A DNA stretch of 47,714 bases from an uncultured Eubacteriales bacterium (GCA_902781945.1 CACZLE010000024.1:1-47714); one strand, 5' to 3'. Positions 7,046 to 16,007 are shown, numbered from the stretch's first letter. The notes: a model not told the origin generated them from the letters alone. Numbers and translations are program-made.

Positions 7046-8485
7046 TCATTCCTCCGTATGTCCGTTTTCCAGGGTGAATTCAAAGGCCGCGCCGGGGCCC
7101 TCAGGCAGCAGGCGCAGGCTTTGGCCGTGCTTGTCCATGATGCGCTTGCTGATGGCCAGGCCCAGCCCCGTACCCTTGCCCACGGTGTGGCTCTTGTCCG
7201 CCTTGTAGAAGCGGTCAAAGATATAAGGCGCGTCCTCCGGGGCCACGCCGGGCCCGTTGTCCCGCACGGTGACGCGGGTATTTTTATCCTGCTGGGTGGT
7301 GATGGTGATGCGGCCACCCTCCGGGGTATACTTGATGGCGTTGGACACCAGATTGATGAGCACCTGCTCGATCTGCTCGGCGTCGGCATGCACCCGCATG
7401 GGCTCATCCTCAAAGGACAGGCTCACGTCCATCTGCTTTTCGTCCAAAGCGGGCAGATTGGCGATGATCACCTGCCGGATCATTTCATGAATATCAAAGT
7501 CGGAATAGGCCAATTGCGTCTCGCTGTTCTCCATGCGGGACAGGTTCAGCAGGCTCCCCACCAGCCGACTCAGCCGCCGGGTCTCCTCCAGCACGGTCTG
7601 CATGTACTGCTTGTGCTCCTCCGGCGGGATGGTGCCGTCCAGCATGCCCGTCAAAAAGCCCTGGATGCTGGTCATGGGCGAGCGCAGCTCATGGCTCACA
7701 TTGGCCACAAAGTCCCGGCGCGTCTGCTCCAGGGCCTCCAGCTGACCGGCCATCAGGTTAAAAGCGGAGGCCAATTCCTGGGTCTCCATGCTGCCGGATA
7801 CCGGCACCCGGCGGTCAAACTTGCCCTGGGCAAAATCCCCGGCCATCTGCGCCATGACCCTGAGGGGCTTGACGATCTGCCGGGTGATGAAAAACACGCT
7901 GACAGCGGCCAGGGCGGCCACGGCCAGGGCGGTCAAGGCGATCTTGTAGGCCACGCCCTGATAGCTGGCGTACACGGTCTGGGCAGCGGTCTGGATGTAC
8001 ACCGCGCCCACCACCACGTCGCCCGTGATCCAGGGCACGGCCACGGTGAACATGGGGCCCTGGCTGCCCTTCTCCAGCTGCACGATTTCCTGGCCCTTGA
8101 GCACCTCCGCCAGGGTATCCACGATACGCTGCTTGTCAAACTCGATGCCGCTCTCCTGCATCAGGGCCGGGGTCATATACACGGTGATCTGGCCGGTGCG
8201 GTTCACCACCACGCTGTAGGCGTTGAACTCGGCGTAGATGGTATCCGCCTTCCAGTTGATGTAGCTCTCGGTGATGCTGCTGTACCCGAAGGCGCTGAGG
8301 GCGTTGGTGCGCACCTGGCTGGCCAGGTAGGCGATCTCATAGGCCTGCACCTTCAGTTCGTCCATGCGCGAATCGATGTAATTGCTGCGGGACGTGACGT
8401 AGAACAGCGCCGAAATGCCGATAACAACGACAAGGATGGCGGCCATGATGACCGCCATCAAACGCGAAAACATGCTGCGGAGCAC
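7046..8485 (-). CDS. Membrane sensor histidine kinase
   Basis: This 479-residue kinase has two membrane segments (about 10-30 and 182-201) around a ~150-residue extracellular sensor that looks like a PAS/Cache-type fold. HAMP follows (about 200-252), then HisKA with the phospho-acceptor His265 in FVANVSHELRSP, and an HATPase_c domain with NLVSNAIKY, DNGPGVAP, FDRFYKAD and GTGLGLAI. Start is GTG 8485, directly after the stop of the response regulator, with GAGGTG 6 nt before it, so translation is coupled. It should phosphorylate the adjacent OmpR-type regulator. The signal is unknown; the overall layout is that of PhoR/VicK/ResE-like kinases. Confidence 0.93.
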   Translation of the reverse strand: MLRSMFSRLMAVIMAAILVVVIGISALFYVTSRSNYIDSRMDELKVQAYEIAYLASQVRTNALSAFGYSSITESYINWKADTIYAEFNAYSVVVNRTGQITVYMTPALMQESGIEFDKQRIVDTLAEVLKGQEIVQLEKGSQGPMFTVAVPWITGDVVVGAVYIQTAAQTVYASYQGVAYKIALTALAVAALAAVSVFFITRQIVKPLRVMAQMAGDFAQGKFDRRVPVSGSMETQELASAFNLMAGQLEALEQTRRDFVANVSHELRSPMTSIQGFLTGMLDGTIPPEEHKQYMQTVLEETRRLSRLVGSLLNLSRMENSETQLAYSDFDIHEMIRQVIIANLPALDEKQMDVSLSFEDEPMRVHADAEQIEQVLINLVSNAIKYTPEGGRITITTQQDKNTRVTVRDNGPGVAPEDAPYIFDRFYKADKSHTVGKGTGLGLAISKRIMDKHGQSLRLLPEGPGAAFEFTLENGHTEE

Positions 8486-9175
8486 TTATTTCACCTCAAA
8501 TTTATAGCCTACGCTCCATACCGTGCGGATCTGCCAGCCCAGCTGCTCGCAGCCGGGCAGCTTTTCCCGCAGGCGCTTGATATGCACGTCCACGGTGCGG
8601 CTGTCGCCGTAAAAATCAAAGCCCCACACCTGCTCCAGCAGCTGCTCCCGGGTAAAGACCCGATTCTGATGGGCGGCCAGGAAATAGAGCACCTCCAATT
8701 CCTTGGGGGGCATCTCCACCAGCTTGCCCTGATAGTAGACCTCGTATTTTTCCAGGCTGATGGTCAGCCCCGGGAAGGACAGCATATCCTGGCTCTCCCC
8801 CACCGGCGCGCTGCGGCGCAGCACGGCCTTGATGCGGGCCAGCAGCTCCTTGCCCTCAAAGGGCTTGGTCACATAATCGTCCGCGCCCAGTTCCAGCCCC
8901 AGCACCTTGTCAAAGGTCTCGTCCTTGGCCGTCAGCATGATGATGGGGATCTGGCTGATCTTGCGCACCTCCCGGCACACGGTCAGGCCATCCATGCCGG
9001 GCAGCATGATATCCAGGATCATGAGGGCCGGGGGATTCTGGCGAAAAGCCTCCAGCGCCTCGTCGCCCCGGCCATAGATCACGGTGTCAAAGCCGTCCTT
9101 GGTCAGATACAGGTTGATGAGCTGGGCGATGTTGGGGTCGTCGTCCACGATCATGATGATGGGCTTGTCGTTCAT
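8486..9175 (-). CDS. OmpR/PhoB-family response regulator
   Basis: This 229-residue two-domain regulator has a receiver with the acidic pocket DDD (11-13), phospho-acceptor Asp55 in LMILDIMLPG, the switch Thr in MLTAKDE and Lys in YVTKPFE. A winged-helix DNA-binding domain follows (about 130-229), ending in the WSVGYKFE type motif. Start ATG 9175 has a long perfect ribosome site (GGAGGTGATCTT). The gene lies 16 nt after mutS2 and immediately before its kinase, so the pair is co-transcribed with a DNA-maintenance gene and ispE; this arrangement does not reveal the regulon. Confidence 0.95.
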   Translation of the reverse strand: MNDKPIIMIVDDDPNIAQLINLYLTKDGFDTVIYGRGDEALEAFRQNPPALMILDIMLPGMDGLTVCREVRKISQIPIIMLTAKDETFDKVLGLELGADDYVTKPFEGKELLARIKAVLRRSAPVGESQDMLSFPGLTISLEKYEVYYQGKLVEMPPKELEVLYFLAAHQNRVFTREQLLEQVWGFDFYGDSRTVDVHIKRLREKLPGCEQLGWQIRTVWSVGYKFEVK

Positions 9176-9191
9176 AAGATCACCTCCGTGA

Positions 9192-11555
9192 TCAATTCAG
9201 CGTCACGATGGTCACGCCCGTTTCGCCCTCGCCATACTGGCCCAGGCGGAAGGACTTGACGTGGGGATAGGTTTTCAGATGCTTCTGGATGCCCGCCCGC
9301 AGGGTGCCCGTGCCCTTGCCGTGGACGATGGCCACCTCGTTCATGCCCGCCATGACGGCCTCGTCCAGATAATGTTCCACCTCGATCAGGGCTTCGTCCA
9401 GCGCCATGCCCCGCACGTCGCACTCCATGCGCACGGTGCGGCTGGCGGACTGGCTGTGCACCATGACGGTGGATTTTTTCTTGGGCGGCTGCTTTTGCTC
9501 CACCAGGCGCAGCTGGCTGATGTTGGCCTTGAGCTTCATGATGCCCGCCTGCAATTGCACCTCGCCCTTGGCGTCGGGCTTAGAGAGCACCGTGCCCCGG
9601 GTGCCCAGATGGATGATATCCACCAGGTCGCCGGGCTTCAAATCCTTGGGCGGCGGGGCCAGGGTGGGATTTTTCTCCAGCAGCCCTTCGCTCAGGCCGT
9701 CCAGGCTTTGCTGCATGCGCTGGCGCAGGGCGTTGACCTCGGCCTCCCGGCCCGCCGCGCCCTCTTTTTTCATCTTCTTTAATTGCGTGATCACGTCCTC
9801 GGCCTCGCGGCGGGCGTTCTCCACGATGCGGCGGCCCTCCTCCTTGGCCTTGCGCTCGCTGTTCTGGCGGCGCAATTCCATCTCGCGGTACAGGGCCTCG
9901 GCCTCGTTGCGCAGCCGCACGGTCTCCGCCCGGGCCTGCTCGGCGATCTCCCGTTCCTTTTCCGCCACCTGGCGCTGATATTCCGCCCCGGCGATGACGT
10001 CCTCAAAGCGCACGTCGTTGGCGGACAGCAGCTTCTTGGCCTCCTCGATGATCTCCTCCCCCAGTCCCAGCCGACGGCTGATCTCGAAGGCGTTGGATTT
10101 GCCCGGCACGCCGATGGACAGGCGGTAGGTGGGCTTGAGCGTCGCCACGTCGAATTCCACACTGGCGTTTTCCACCCCGGGGGTGGAAAGGGCGTAGGCC
10201 TTCAGCTCGCTGTAATGGGTGGTGGCCAGGGTGCGCACCTGGCGCTTCAGCAATGTATCCAATATGGTCTGGGCCAGGGCCGCGCCCTCGGTGGGGTCGG
10301 TGCCCGCGCCCAGCTCGTCAAAGAGCACCAGGTCGCGCCCCGTCACCTCCCGCATGATCTCCACGATGTTGGTCATGTGGCTGGAGAAGGTGGACAGGCT
10401 CTGTTCGATGCTCTGCTCGTCGCCGATATCGGCGTACACCTGGTCAAACACGCTGAGGGTGGTGCCCAGGTTGGCGGGCACGTGCAGGCCGCTTTGGGCC
10501 ATCAGGGTCAAGAGGCCCACGGTTTTCAGCGTCACCGTCTTGCCGCCGGTGTTGGGGCCGGTGACGATCAGGGTGGTGAAGTCCTCCCCCATCCACAGGT
10601 CGCAGGGCACCACGGTGTCCCGGGAGATCAGGGGATGGCGGGCCTTGACCAGCCGCAGCTTGCCCTCGTTATTCATGTGGGGCAGGATGCCGTTCATGTC
10701 CCGGCTCAATTGCCCCTTGGCAAAGATAAAGTCCAGATCGGCCAGAATGCTAATGTTCAGGCTGATCATATCGTTCTGGCTGCCCACCTGGGCGCTCAGC
10801 TCGGCCAGAATGCGCTCGATCTCCTCCCGCTCCTTGGCCGTCCATTGTTTCAGCTCGTTGCCCAGTTCCACCACCGCCATGGGCTCCACAAACAGCGTGG
10901 CCCCGGTGCTGGATTGATCGTGCACCAGGCCGGGCACGAATTGGCGGTATTCCTGCTTCACGGGGATCACATAGCGCCCGTTGCGCACGGTGACGATGCT
11001 CTCCTGCAAATACTTGCTGAACCCGCTGCCATGCACCATACTGTTCAGCTTTTCCCGCACCTTCTCGTTGGCCTGCCGGATATGGCGGCGAATGTCGTAG
11101 AGGGCGGTGCTGGCGTGGTCGCTGATCTCCTCCTCGCTGATGATGGCGTTTGAAATCGCCTCCTCCAGCTGGCGGAAGGTCTGCAAATGGCTGGCCAAAC
11201 CGGTGACGCGGGGGGTATTGTCCCGCTCGGTCACCAGAGCGCCGCGGGCTGCCCGGGCGGCGGTGAGGCTGCGGGCGATCTCCAGCAGCGCCTTGGGAGC
11301 CAGGGACGCGCCCTTTTCCGCCATGGTGAGCCAGGGGCGCACATCGGAAAAGCCCACCAGGGGGCTGCCGCCCAGGTACGTCAATATCACCTGGGCCTCC
11401 TCGGTCTCCTCCAGGGCTTCCAGGGCCTGGGTCAGGTTCTCCTTGGGCGTCAGCTGCATGCAGCGCTCCCGGCCCAGATCGGTCAGGGCAAAATCCGCCA
11501 GACGGGTCAGGATCTTATTGAACTCCAGCACCCGCAGGGTCCGTTCCTTCATCAT
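9192..11555 (-). CDS. mutS2: Endonuclease MutS2
   Basis: This 787-residue protein has the MutS2 order: helical core/lever (about 1-300), the ABC-type ATPase with Walker A VTGPNTGGKTVTLKT (332-346), a signature region around SLSTFSSHMTNI, Walker B LVLFDELGAGTDP, then a long charged coiled coil (about 510-640). A C-terminal Smr nuclease domain follows, with CDVRGMALDEA and HGKGTGTLR. MutS2 acts on recombination intermediates and, in Bacillus subtilis, on collided ribosomes. I use ATG 11555 because AGGAGG (11563-11568) is 7 nt upstream; a GTG at 11561 abuts that site. It heads the mutS2-regulator-kinase-ispE run. Confidence 0.95.
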   Translation of the reverse strand: MMKERTLRVLEFNKILTRLADFALTDLGRERCMQLTPKENLTQALEALEETEEAQVILTYLGGSPLVGFSDVRPWLTMAEKGASLAPKALLEIARSLTAARAARGALVTERDNTPRVTGLASHLQTFRQLEEAISNAIISEEEISDHASTALYDIRRHIRQANEKVREKLNSMVHGSGFSKYLQESIVTVRNGRYVIPVKQEYRQFVPGLVHDQSSTGATLFVEPMAVVELGNELKQWTAKEREEIERILAELSAQVGSQNDMISLNISILADLDFIFAKGQLSRDMNGILPHMNNEGKLRLVKARHPLISRDTVVPCDLWMGEDFTTLIVTGPNTGGKTVTLKTVGLLTLMAQSGLHVPANLGTTLSVFDQVYADIGDEQSIEQSLSTFSSHMTNIVEIMREVTGRDLVLFDELGAGTDPTEGAALAQTILDTLLKRQVRTLATTHYSELKAYALSTPGVENASVEFDVATLKPTYRLSIGVPGKSNAFEISRRLGLGEEIIEEAKKLLSANDVRFEDVIAGAEYQRQVAEKEREIAEQARAETVRLRNEAEALYREMELRRQNSERKAKEEGRRIVENARREAEDVITQLKKMKKEGAAGREAEVNALRQRMQQSLDGLSEGLLEKNPTLAPPPKDLKPGDLVDIIHLGTRGTVLSKPDAKGEVQLQAGIMKLKANISQLRLVEQKQPPKKKSTVMVHSQSASRTVRMECDVRGMALDEALIEVEHYLDEAVMAGMNEVAIVHGKGTGTLRAGIQKHLKTYPHVKSFRLGQYGEGETGVTIVTLN

Positions 11556-11576
11556 AACCACCCCTCCTCAAAAAGA

Positions 11577-11605
11577 AGTGTATCCCACGCGGCGCACCCG
11601 CGCAA
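11577..11605 (-). promoter_or_regulatory. Possible promoter for mutS2
   Basis: On the minus strand TTGCGC (11600-11605) and TACACT (11577-11582) are 17 nt apart, each matching the consensus at 4 of 6 positions. It lies in the 80-nt gap after the U32 gene, so mutS2 could be transcribed both from here and by read-through. Confidence 0.35.
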
Positions 11606-11635
11606 GGCAAAGGGGAAAAAGTTCAAAATTTGTTT

Positions 11636-13912
11636 TCATTCCACGCCCACGTCATAGCGCTCCAGGCTGCCGGGGATCAGGGCTTGTCCGCCGTCCAGCA
11701 GAGTGCGGTAGGCGCGGGTGACGCGCATGGCCTCCTCCCGGCTTTCAATGGTGAAATCCACCAGCCAGGACAGCCGACCATCCGCCCGGTCACTCAAGGA
11801 CCGCGCCTTGCAGGAGAGCAGCTGCACCAGGCAGCCCGCCTCCGTATGCAGGGGCAAGAGCGGGAAGGCCTCGCCCCGGCGATCCGTCAGGGCTTGTCCC
11901 TCACAGCCTTTTCCCTCGGCGCAAAGCCCGCAATGGCTGCGGTCCCCGCTGAGGCCCAGCGCCGTGCGGGCGGGGCAATGGTTCAGGTACATGAGCCGGG
12001 CGCGGCCATAGACGGGCAGGATATAATCCCCCTCCGGATCGGCGGCCAGCAGATCGCCGATCTCCTGCCTATTCAGTTCCCGGGGCAGAATCTGGCTGGT
12101 TCCGCCCAAGCTCCGCAGCATCCGCGCCGCACGATGGTTCCAGCAGGGCACGCCTTCACCCAGCATGCAGGGATCGCCGGTCAATTGCCCCACGCTGCCC
12201 GCGCAGACAGGCAACCCCAGGCCGCGCAAATACGCGCTGTCCTTGTCGGTCAGCTGCACAGGCAGGGCCAGCATGGTATTCTCCGGCAGCTGGTCCAGCC
12301 GCAGATCCAGGGGCGCGTAGATCAGCGCGTCCGCCCCGGCGTCCAGCAACGCCTGTCCCATGGTGGGATCGGTGAACTGGGCATAGAGCAAACGCCTTTT
12401 CGCGGCGGGCTTGGCTTCCGGCAAGGCCGGATAACGTGCCTCCGGCAGCTTCCAGGCGCCGATACGGGCCTGGCGCAATTGCGCCAACGCCTGGCGACGC
12501 AGCTCGTTCAGCGCCGACGCGGGCACGTAGGCCCCGGCGCTGTTCATGGTCAAAGTGCGCAGCGTATACAGTGTATCCCCCGTCTTTTCCAGAGAGCGGC
12601 GGGCGCGGTTTTCGTCCAGCGCGGCGTTCTGGGCCGCCTGGGCGGCTTCGCCGGTAACAGTGGCCTCCGCCCGGTCATCCCATACCCGCAATGTCACAGC
12701 CTGGCCGGGCCAGGCCGTCAGCTCCGCGTCAAAATCCACCCGCGGCAGGGCCGCGAAGCTCTCCCGGGCGGCCTGCAATTGGGCCGCGTCGTCGATGCGC
12801 ACCACGCTGTCGCCGGTGCGGGCCGGATGATGCAGCCGCAGGGTGGCTTTTCCCCCGGCAGGCACTTCATTGCCGCTGTACACGATATCCTGCTCGGCGC
12901 TGCCGCGCAGCTGCAAGCCGTCGCCGTCGTGCAGCGTCCGGATCAATTGCGCCTCCGCCAGCCAGATATCGCCTTTTTTCCACACTTTTCCCAAGGCGCC
13001 CATGGGGATGCCCGCGCTGGACACCCGCTGGGGATTCATGACGGCGGCGTCCCGGGCGCCCATGGAATAGCCGGGATAGAACCCCCGGGAGAACACCTGG
13101 CGCAGGGCCTCCTGCTCCTTTTTGTCCGCCGGGGCAAAGCGTCCCTGGCCGATGGCGTCCAGGGCCTCCCGATAGCTGCGGGTGACCACGGCCACGTATT
13201 CCGGGCGCTTGAGGCGTCCTTCGATTTTGAGGGAGGCCGCCCCCGCCTCGGTCAACGCCTGCAAGTGATCCCGCAGGCACATGTCCCGGGGCGACAGCCA
13301 GGCGGCGGTCTGTCCCTGCCAGTCATAGGGCAGGCGGCAGGGCTGGGCGCAGCGCCCGCGGTTGCCGCTTCTGCCGCCGATAAGGCCGGAATACCGGCAC
13401 TGGCCGCTGACGCACACGCATTGAGCCCCGTGGATGAACACCTCGGTCTCGATCCCCGTGGCGGCCACGGCGCGGATGGTCTCCAGGCTGCATTCCCGGG
13501 CCAGCACCACCCGGCGCACGCCCAATTGTTGCAGCAGCCGCGCGCCCTCCACATTATGGATGGCCATTTGGGTGCTGGCATGGACGCAAAGCTCGGGAAA
13601 CTCCTCCCGGATCAGGCCCAGTACGCCCAGATCCTGCACCAGGATGGCGTCGGCCCGCAGCTCCCGCAGCATGCGCAGCGTCTCCCGGACGCCCTCCAGC
13701 TCCCTTTCCTTTACCAGGGTATTGACGGTGACGTGCACCCGGCGGCCCAGGAAATGGCACAGATCGATGATCTCCTTGAGTCCCTCCCGGTCAAAGCCCG
13801 CGTTGACCCGCGCGCCAAAGGCCGACGCCCCCAGATACAGGGCGTCGGCGCCATTGCACAGCGCGGCCAGAGCCGCTTCCCGGCTCCCGGCAGGGCACAG
13901 CAGCTCAGCCAT
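11636..13912 (-). CDS. U32 family peptidase / RlhA-like RNA hydroxylation protein with DUF3656
   Basis: This 758-residue protein opens with the U32 signature (AELLCPAGSREAALAALCNGADALYLG) and has the family core HASTQMAIHNVEGARLL, VLARECSLETI and the Cys cluster CVCVSGQCRYSGLIGG followed by RGRCAQPCRLPY. The C-terminal half matches the region called DUF3656 in long U32 proteins. Members such as E. coli RlhA act in 23S rRNA C2501 hydroxylation and TrhP/YegQ-type relatives modify tRNA; the older name is collagenase-like peptidase. Which RNA this one serves cannot be told from sequence. The start is ATG 13912 (MAELLCPAG), overlapping the end of zapA by 8 nt. An in-frame upstream start at 13954 would read through zapA and is unlikely. 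Confidence 0.9.
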   Translation of the reverse strand: MAELLCPAGSREAALAALCNGADALYLGASAFGARVNAGFDREGLKEIIDLCHFLGRRVHVTVNTLVKERELEGVRETLRMLRELRADAILVQDLGVLGLIREEFPELCVHASTQMAIHNVEGARLLQQLGVRRVVLARECSLETIRAVAATGIETEVFIHGAQCVCVSGQCRYSGLIGGRSGNRGRCAQPCRLPYDWQGQTAAWLSPRDMCLRDHLQALTEAGAASLKIEGRLKRPEYVAVVTRSYREALDAIGQGRFAPADKKEQEALRQVFSRGFYPGYSMGARDAAVMNPQRVSSAGIPMGALGKVWKKGDIWLAEAQLIRTLHDGDGLQLRGSAEQDIVYSGNEVPAGGKATLRLHHPARTGDSVVRIDDAAQLQAARESFAALPRVDFDAELTAWPGQAVTLRVWDDRAEATVTGEAAQAAQNAALDENRARRSLEKTGDTLYTLRTLTMNSAGAYVPASALNELRRQALAQLRQARIGAWKLPEARYPALPEAKPAAKRRLLYAQFTDPTMGQALLDAGADALIYAPLDLRLDQLPENTMLALPVQLTDKDSAYLRGLGLPVCAGSVGQLTGDPCMLGEGVPCWNHRAARMLRSLGGTSQILPRELNRQEIGDLLAADPEGDYILPVYGRARLMYLNHCPARTALGLSGDRSHCGLCAEGKGCEGQALTDRRGEAFPLLPLHTEAGCLVQLLSCKARSLSDRADGRLSWLVDFTIESREEAMRVTRAYRTLLDGGQALIPGSLERYDVGVE

Positions 13913-14156
13913 GGGTGGCCTCATCCAGCTTGCGCCGCAGGCGGGTGTTGTCATCCTGGGCGCGGATCAGTTCATCCGCATAGGTCAATGCCGCCAGCAC
14001 GGCGGCTGCCTCCCGGTTGGCGATGCCGCCAGCCATCAGCTCCCGCATTTTACGGTCCACCAGGGCGGCGGTGCGCTGCACGGATTCCGGGCTGTCGGTG
14101 CTGTTGAGGCTGAATTCACGGCCTGCGATGGTAACGGTTACGGTATTTACACTCAT
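13905..14156 (-). CDS. zapA: Cell division protein ZapA
   Basis: This 83-residue protein has the ZapA fold: an N-terminal beta hairpin (VTVTIAGREFSLNSTDSPE), a helix with VDRKMREL and a C-terminal coiled coil (AAVLAALTYADELIRAQDD). ZapA bundles FtsZ at the division ring. GGAG lies just before ATG 14156. It overlaps the U32 gene by 8 nt, a neighbour pairing common in Clostridia. It is shorter than the proteobacterial protein but typical for Firmicutes. Confidence 0.88.
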   Translation of the reverse strand: MSVNTVTVTIAGREFSLNSTDSPESVQRTAALVDRKMRELMAGGIANREAAAVLAALTYADELIRAQDDNTRLRRKLDEATHG

Positions 14157-14242
14157 CTAAAAACTCCAGATTTTTAATAAAGGTTACGACGAGGGGCGTT
14201 CTCTTTCAGGCTCTGAAGAGAAGGCCCCCGTAAACCCCCGTA

Positions 14243-14767
14243 TTACAGCTTCTCAAACGGATATTCCCACCCCTGCACATCCACGCGGATGCTGGCGATC
14301 ACCTGATCCTCCAACGGACGGTCCATGCTGTTGCGGCGCACGTTCTGGATGCGGGCGGCCACCTCGCTGCCCGTCAGCACCCGACCAAAGGCCGCGTAGC
14401 TGCCGTCCAGATGGGGAGCCACGCCGGTCATGATGAAGAACTGGCTGCCCGCGCTGTTGGGCCGCATGCTGCGGGCCATGCTGAGCACGCCCAGGGTGTG
14501 CTTGAGGGGATTATCAAAGCCGTTGCGGCTGAATTCGCCCTTGATGGAATAGCCGGGACCGCCCATGCCGCTGCCCTCGGGATCGCCGCCCTGGATCATG
14601 AAGCCGGGAATGACGCGATGGAAGATGAGCCCGTCATAAAAGCCGCTGTTGGCCAGGGCCACAAAGTTGCCCACGGACTGGGGCGCAAACTCGGGATAGA
14701 GTTCGCCGGTCATGACGCCGCCGTCCTTCATGGTGATGGTGAACGTGGGATGAAAATATTCCTGCAT
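14243..14767 (-). CDS. Cyclophilin-type peptidyl-prolyl cis-trans isomerase
   Basis: This 174-residue single-domain cyclophilin carries the family motifs FVALANSGFYDGLIFHRVIPGF, MIQGGDPEGSGMGGPGY, the catalytic Arg in FHRV, and SAGSQFFIM with MARS upstream. No signal peptide is visible, so it should be cytosolic and assist protein folding. Start ATG 14767 follows GGAGGG by a normal distance; a TTG at 14782 overlaps that site. It is the first gene after the promoter at 14810 and may be transcribed with zapA and the U32 gene, although an 86-nt gap with a weak hairpin (about 14197-14222) separates it from zapA. Confidence 0.93.
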   Translation of the reverse strand: MQEYFHPTFTITMKDGGVMTGELYPEFAPQSVGNFVALANSGFYDGLIFHRVIPGFMIQGGDPEGSGMGGPGYSIKGEFSRNGFDNPLKHTLGVLSMARSMRPNSAGSQFFIMTGVAPHLDGSYAAFGRVLTGSEVAARIQNVRRNSMDRPLEDQVIASIRVDVQGWEYPFEKL

Positions 14768-14809
14768 GGTGCTGCCCTCCAATTTTTATAGAGATATTCT
14801 ACCATAATA

Positions 14810-14838
14810 AATATAGCGCCCGTCGGCATTTTTGTCAA
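14810..14838 (-). promoter_or_regulatory. Promoter for the isomerase-zapA-U32 run
   Basis: On the minus strand TTGACA (14833-14838) is 17 nt from TATATT (14810-14815). This near-consensus sigma-A promoter lies 43 nt upstream of the isomerase start. Confidence 0.75.
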
Positions 14839-14918
14839 TGCGCAGGATAAACATAGTTATAGATAAAACCTATTGCTCGCACAAGAAAACGGGTATAACG
14901 CAATCGTCTGAAAACCTA

Positions 14919-14946
14919 TTGACTTGATGGGCGCTCCCGTGATAAT
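14919..14946 (+). promoter_or_regulatory. Promoter of the permuted-MetQ ABC operon
   Basis: TTGACT (14919-14924) and GATAAT (14941-14946) are 16 nt apart. It faces right, giving a leader of about 160 nt before the binding-protein gene. The leader has a short stem (GGGCAA with TTGCCC near 14978-15005). I looked for a SAM riboswitch or T-box and could not recognise one. Confidence 0.65.
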
Positions 14947-15017
14947 ATGCACCCATATTCACGAAAGGAGTGCCGGGCAAGCCGAAAGCAGCGTTTTCTT
15001 TGCCCTGAGGAAAATCG

Positions 15018-15068
15018 ATGAAGCGGTTATTCTGGATCGGCGGAAGCCGGACGCGAATGTGGGAATAA
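15018..15068 (+). CDS. Possible 16-residue leader peptide
   Basis: ATG 15018 follows GAGG (15007-15010) by 7 nt and encodes MKRLFWIGGSRTRMWE before a TAA, ending 42 nt upstream of the binding-protein start. It contains two Met, two Trp and four Arg in 16 residues. A short translated leader could attenuate the operon, but there is no obvious competing hairpin pair, and chance occurrence cannot be excluded. Confidence 0.3.
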   Translation: MKRLFWIGGSRTRMWE

Positions 15069-15110
15069 AGTTTCTGGTTTCCCCATTCAATGAATAAAGG
15101 AGATATAATT

Positions 15111-16007
15111 ATGAAGAAGTTTGCTGTTATCCTGCTGGTTTTGACCCTGGCCCTGTCCTCCGTTTCCGCCCTGGCCGACACCCTGATCATCGGCATTCCC
15201 GACGACGGCACCAATCTCTCCCGCGGCATCAAGCTGCTGGAGACCGCCGGTCTTATCGAGGTGGACCCAGCCGTGGGCTTCACCCCCGAGATCAAGGACG
15301 TGACCAAGTACATTTACGACATTGAGATCTCCCCCGTGGCCGCCAACACCCTCACCTCCACCCTGGTGGACTACGCCGCGGCCACCATCAACGGCACCTA
15401 CGCCATCCCCTTCGGCCTGATCCCCTCGGAAAACGGCCTGATCATCGAAAAGCAGAGCGAGTCCGGCGATAACCCCTATGTCAACATCATCGCCGCCCGC
15501 ACCGCCGACGTGGACAACGAGATCTACAAGACCGTCGTGGCCGCCTATCAGACCCAGTACGTGGCGGAATTCCTGCTGGAGAACTACAAGGAAGCCTTCT
15601 TCCCGGCCTTCGATTACGACCCCAACTTCACCGTGGAAGACGGCTGGACCGACAGCGTGGTGGCCTATGAATCCGATAAGGCCGGCAAGACCGTGGTGAA
15701 GGTGGGCGTCTGCGGCGCCAACAACGACCAGTGGAAGGCCGTGCAGCAGGTGCTGGACGAGCAGAACGCGGGCATCTACATCGAACTGGTGGAATTTGAC
15801 GCCTACAACCTACCCAACGAGGCCCTGAACAGCGGCGATATCGACCTGAACGCCTTCCAGCACAAGGCCTACCTGAACAACGACAGCGCCGCCAACGGCT
15901 ACGACCTGACGCCCATCGGCGATACGCTGATCGCCCCGCTGACCCTGTATTCCAAGAACTTCGATTCCATCGACGCCATCAAGGAAGCGGCGGGCCTGCT
16001 GAACTAA
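15111..16007 (+). CDS. Secreted NlpA/MetQ-type substrate-binding protein with circularly permuted halves
   Basis: This 298-residue protein should be the external receptor of the importer encoded next. A signal peptide (MKKFAVILLVLTLALSSVSA, cleavage near ALA-D) ends without a lipobox Cys, unlike normal MetQ lipoproteins. Mature residues 24-150 (DTLIIGIPDDGTNLSRGIKL, LLETAGLIEVD, AATINGTYA, SGDNPYVNIIAAR) match the usual second half of MetQ. Residues from about 190 (KTVVKVGVCGANNDQWKAV, IELVEFDAYNLPNEALNSGD, NAFQHKAYL, TLYSKNFDSIDAIKEAA) match the usual first half. The two blocks are therefore in swapped order, joined by an acidic linker (YDPNFTVEDGWTDSVVAYES). AAAGGAGAT precedes ATG 15111. 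The substrate may be methionine or a related amino acid or dipeptide; residues from both lobes are present. Confidence 0.88.
   Translation: MKKFAVILLVLTLALSSVSALADTLIIGIPDDGTNLSRGIKLLETAGLIEVDPAVGFTPEIKDVTKYIYDIEISPVAANTLTSTLVDYAAATINGTYAIPFGLIPSENGLIIEKQSESGDNPYVNIIAARTADVDNEIYKTVVAAYQTQYVAEFLLENYKEAFFPAFDYDPNFTVEDGWTDSVVAYESDKAGKTVVKVGVCGANNDQWKAVQQVLDEQNAGIYIELVEFDAYNLPNEALNSGDIDLNAFQHKAYLNNDSAANGYDLTPIGDTLIAPLTLYSKNFDSIDAIKEAAGLLN

Noticed and set aside
7001..14107. Very long plus-strand frames opposite ispE, the two-component genes, mutS2 and the U32 gene
   Set aside because: High GC at third positions keeps the antisense frame open. The sense proteins are unmistakable families.
14947..15110. 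SAM riboswitch or T-box in the leader of the importer operon
   Set aside because: I looked for the conserved core and anti-terminator features and saw only a short GGGCAA/TTGCCC stem and a small ORF.
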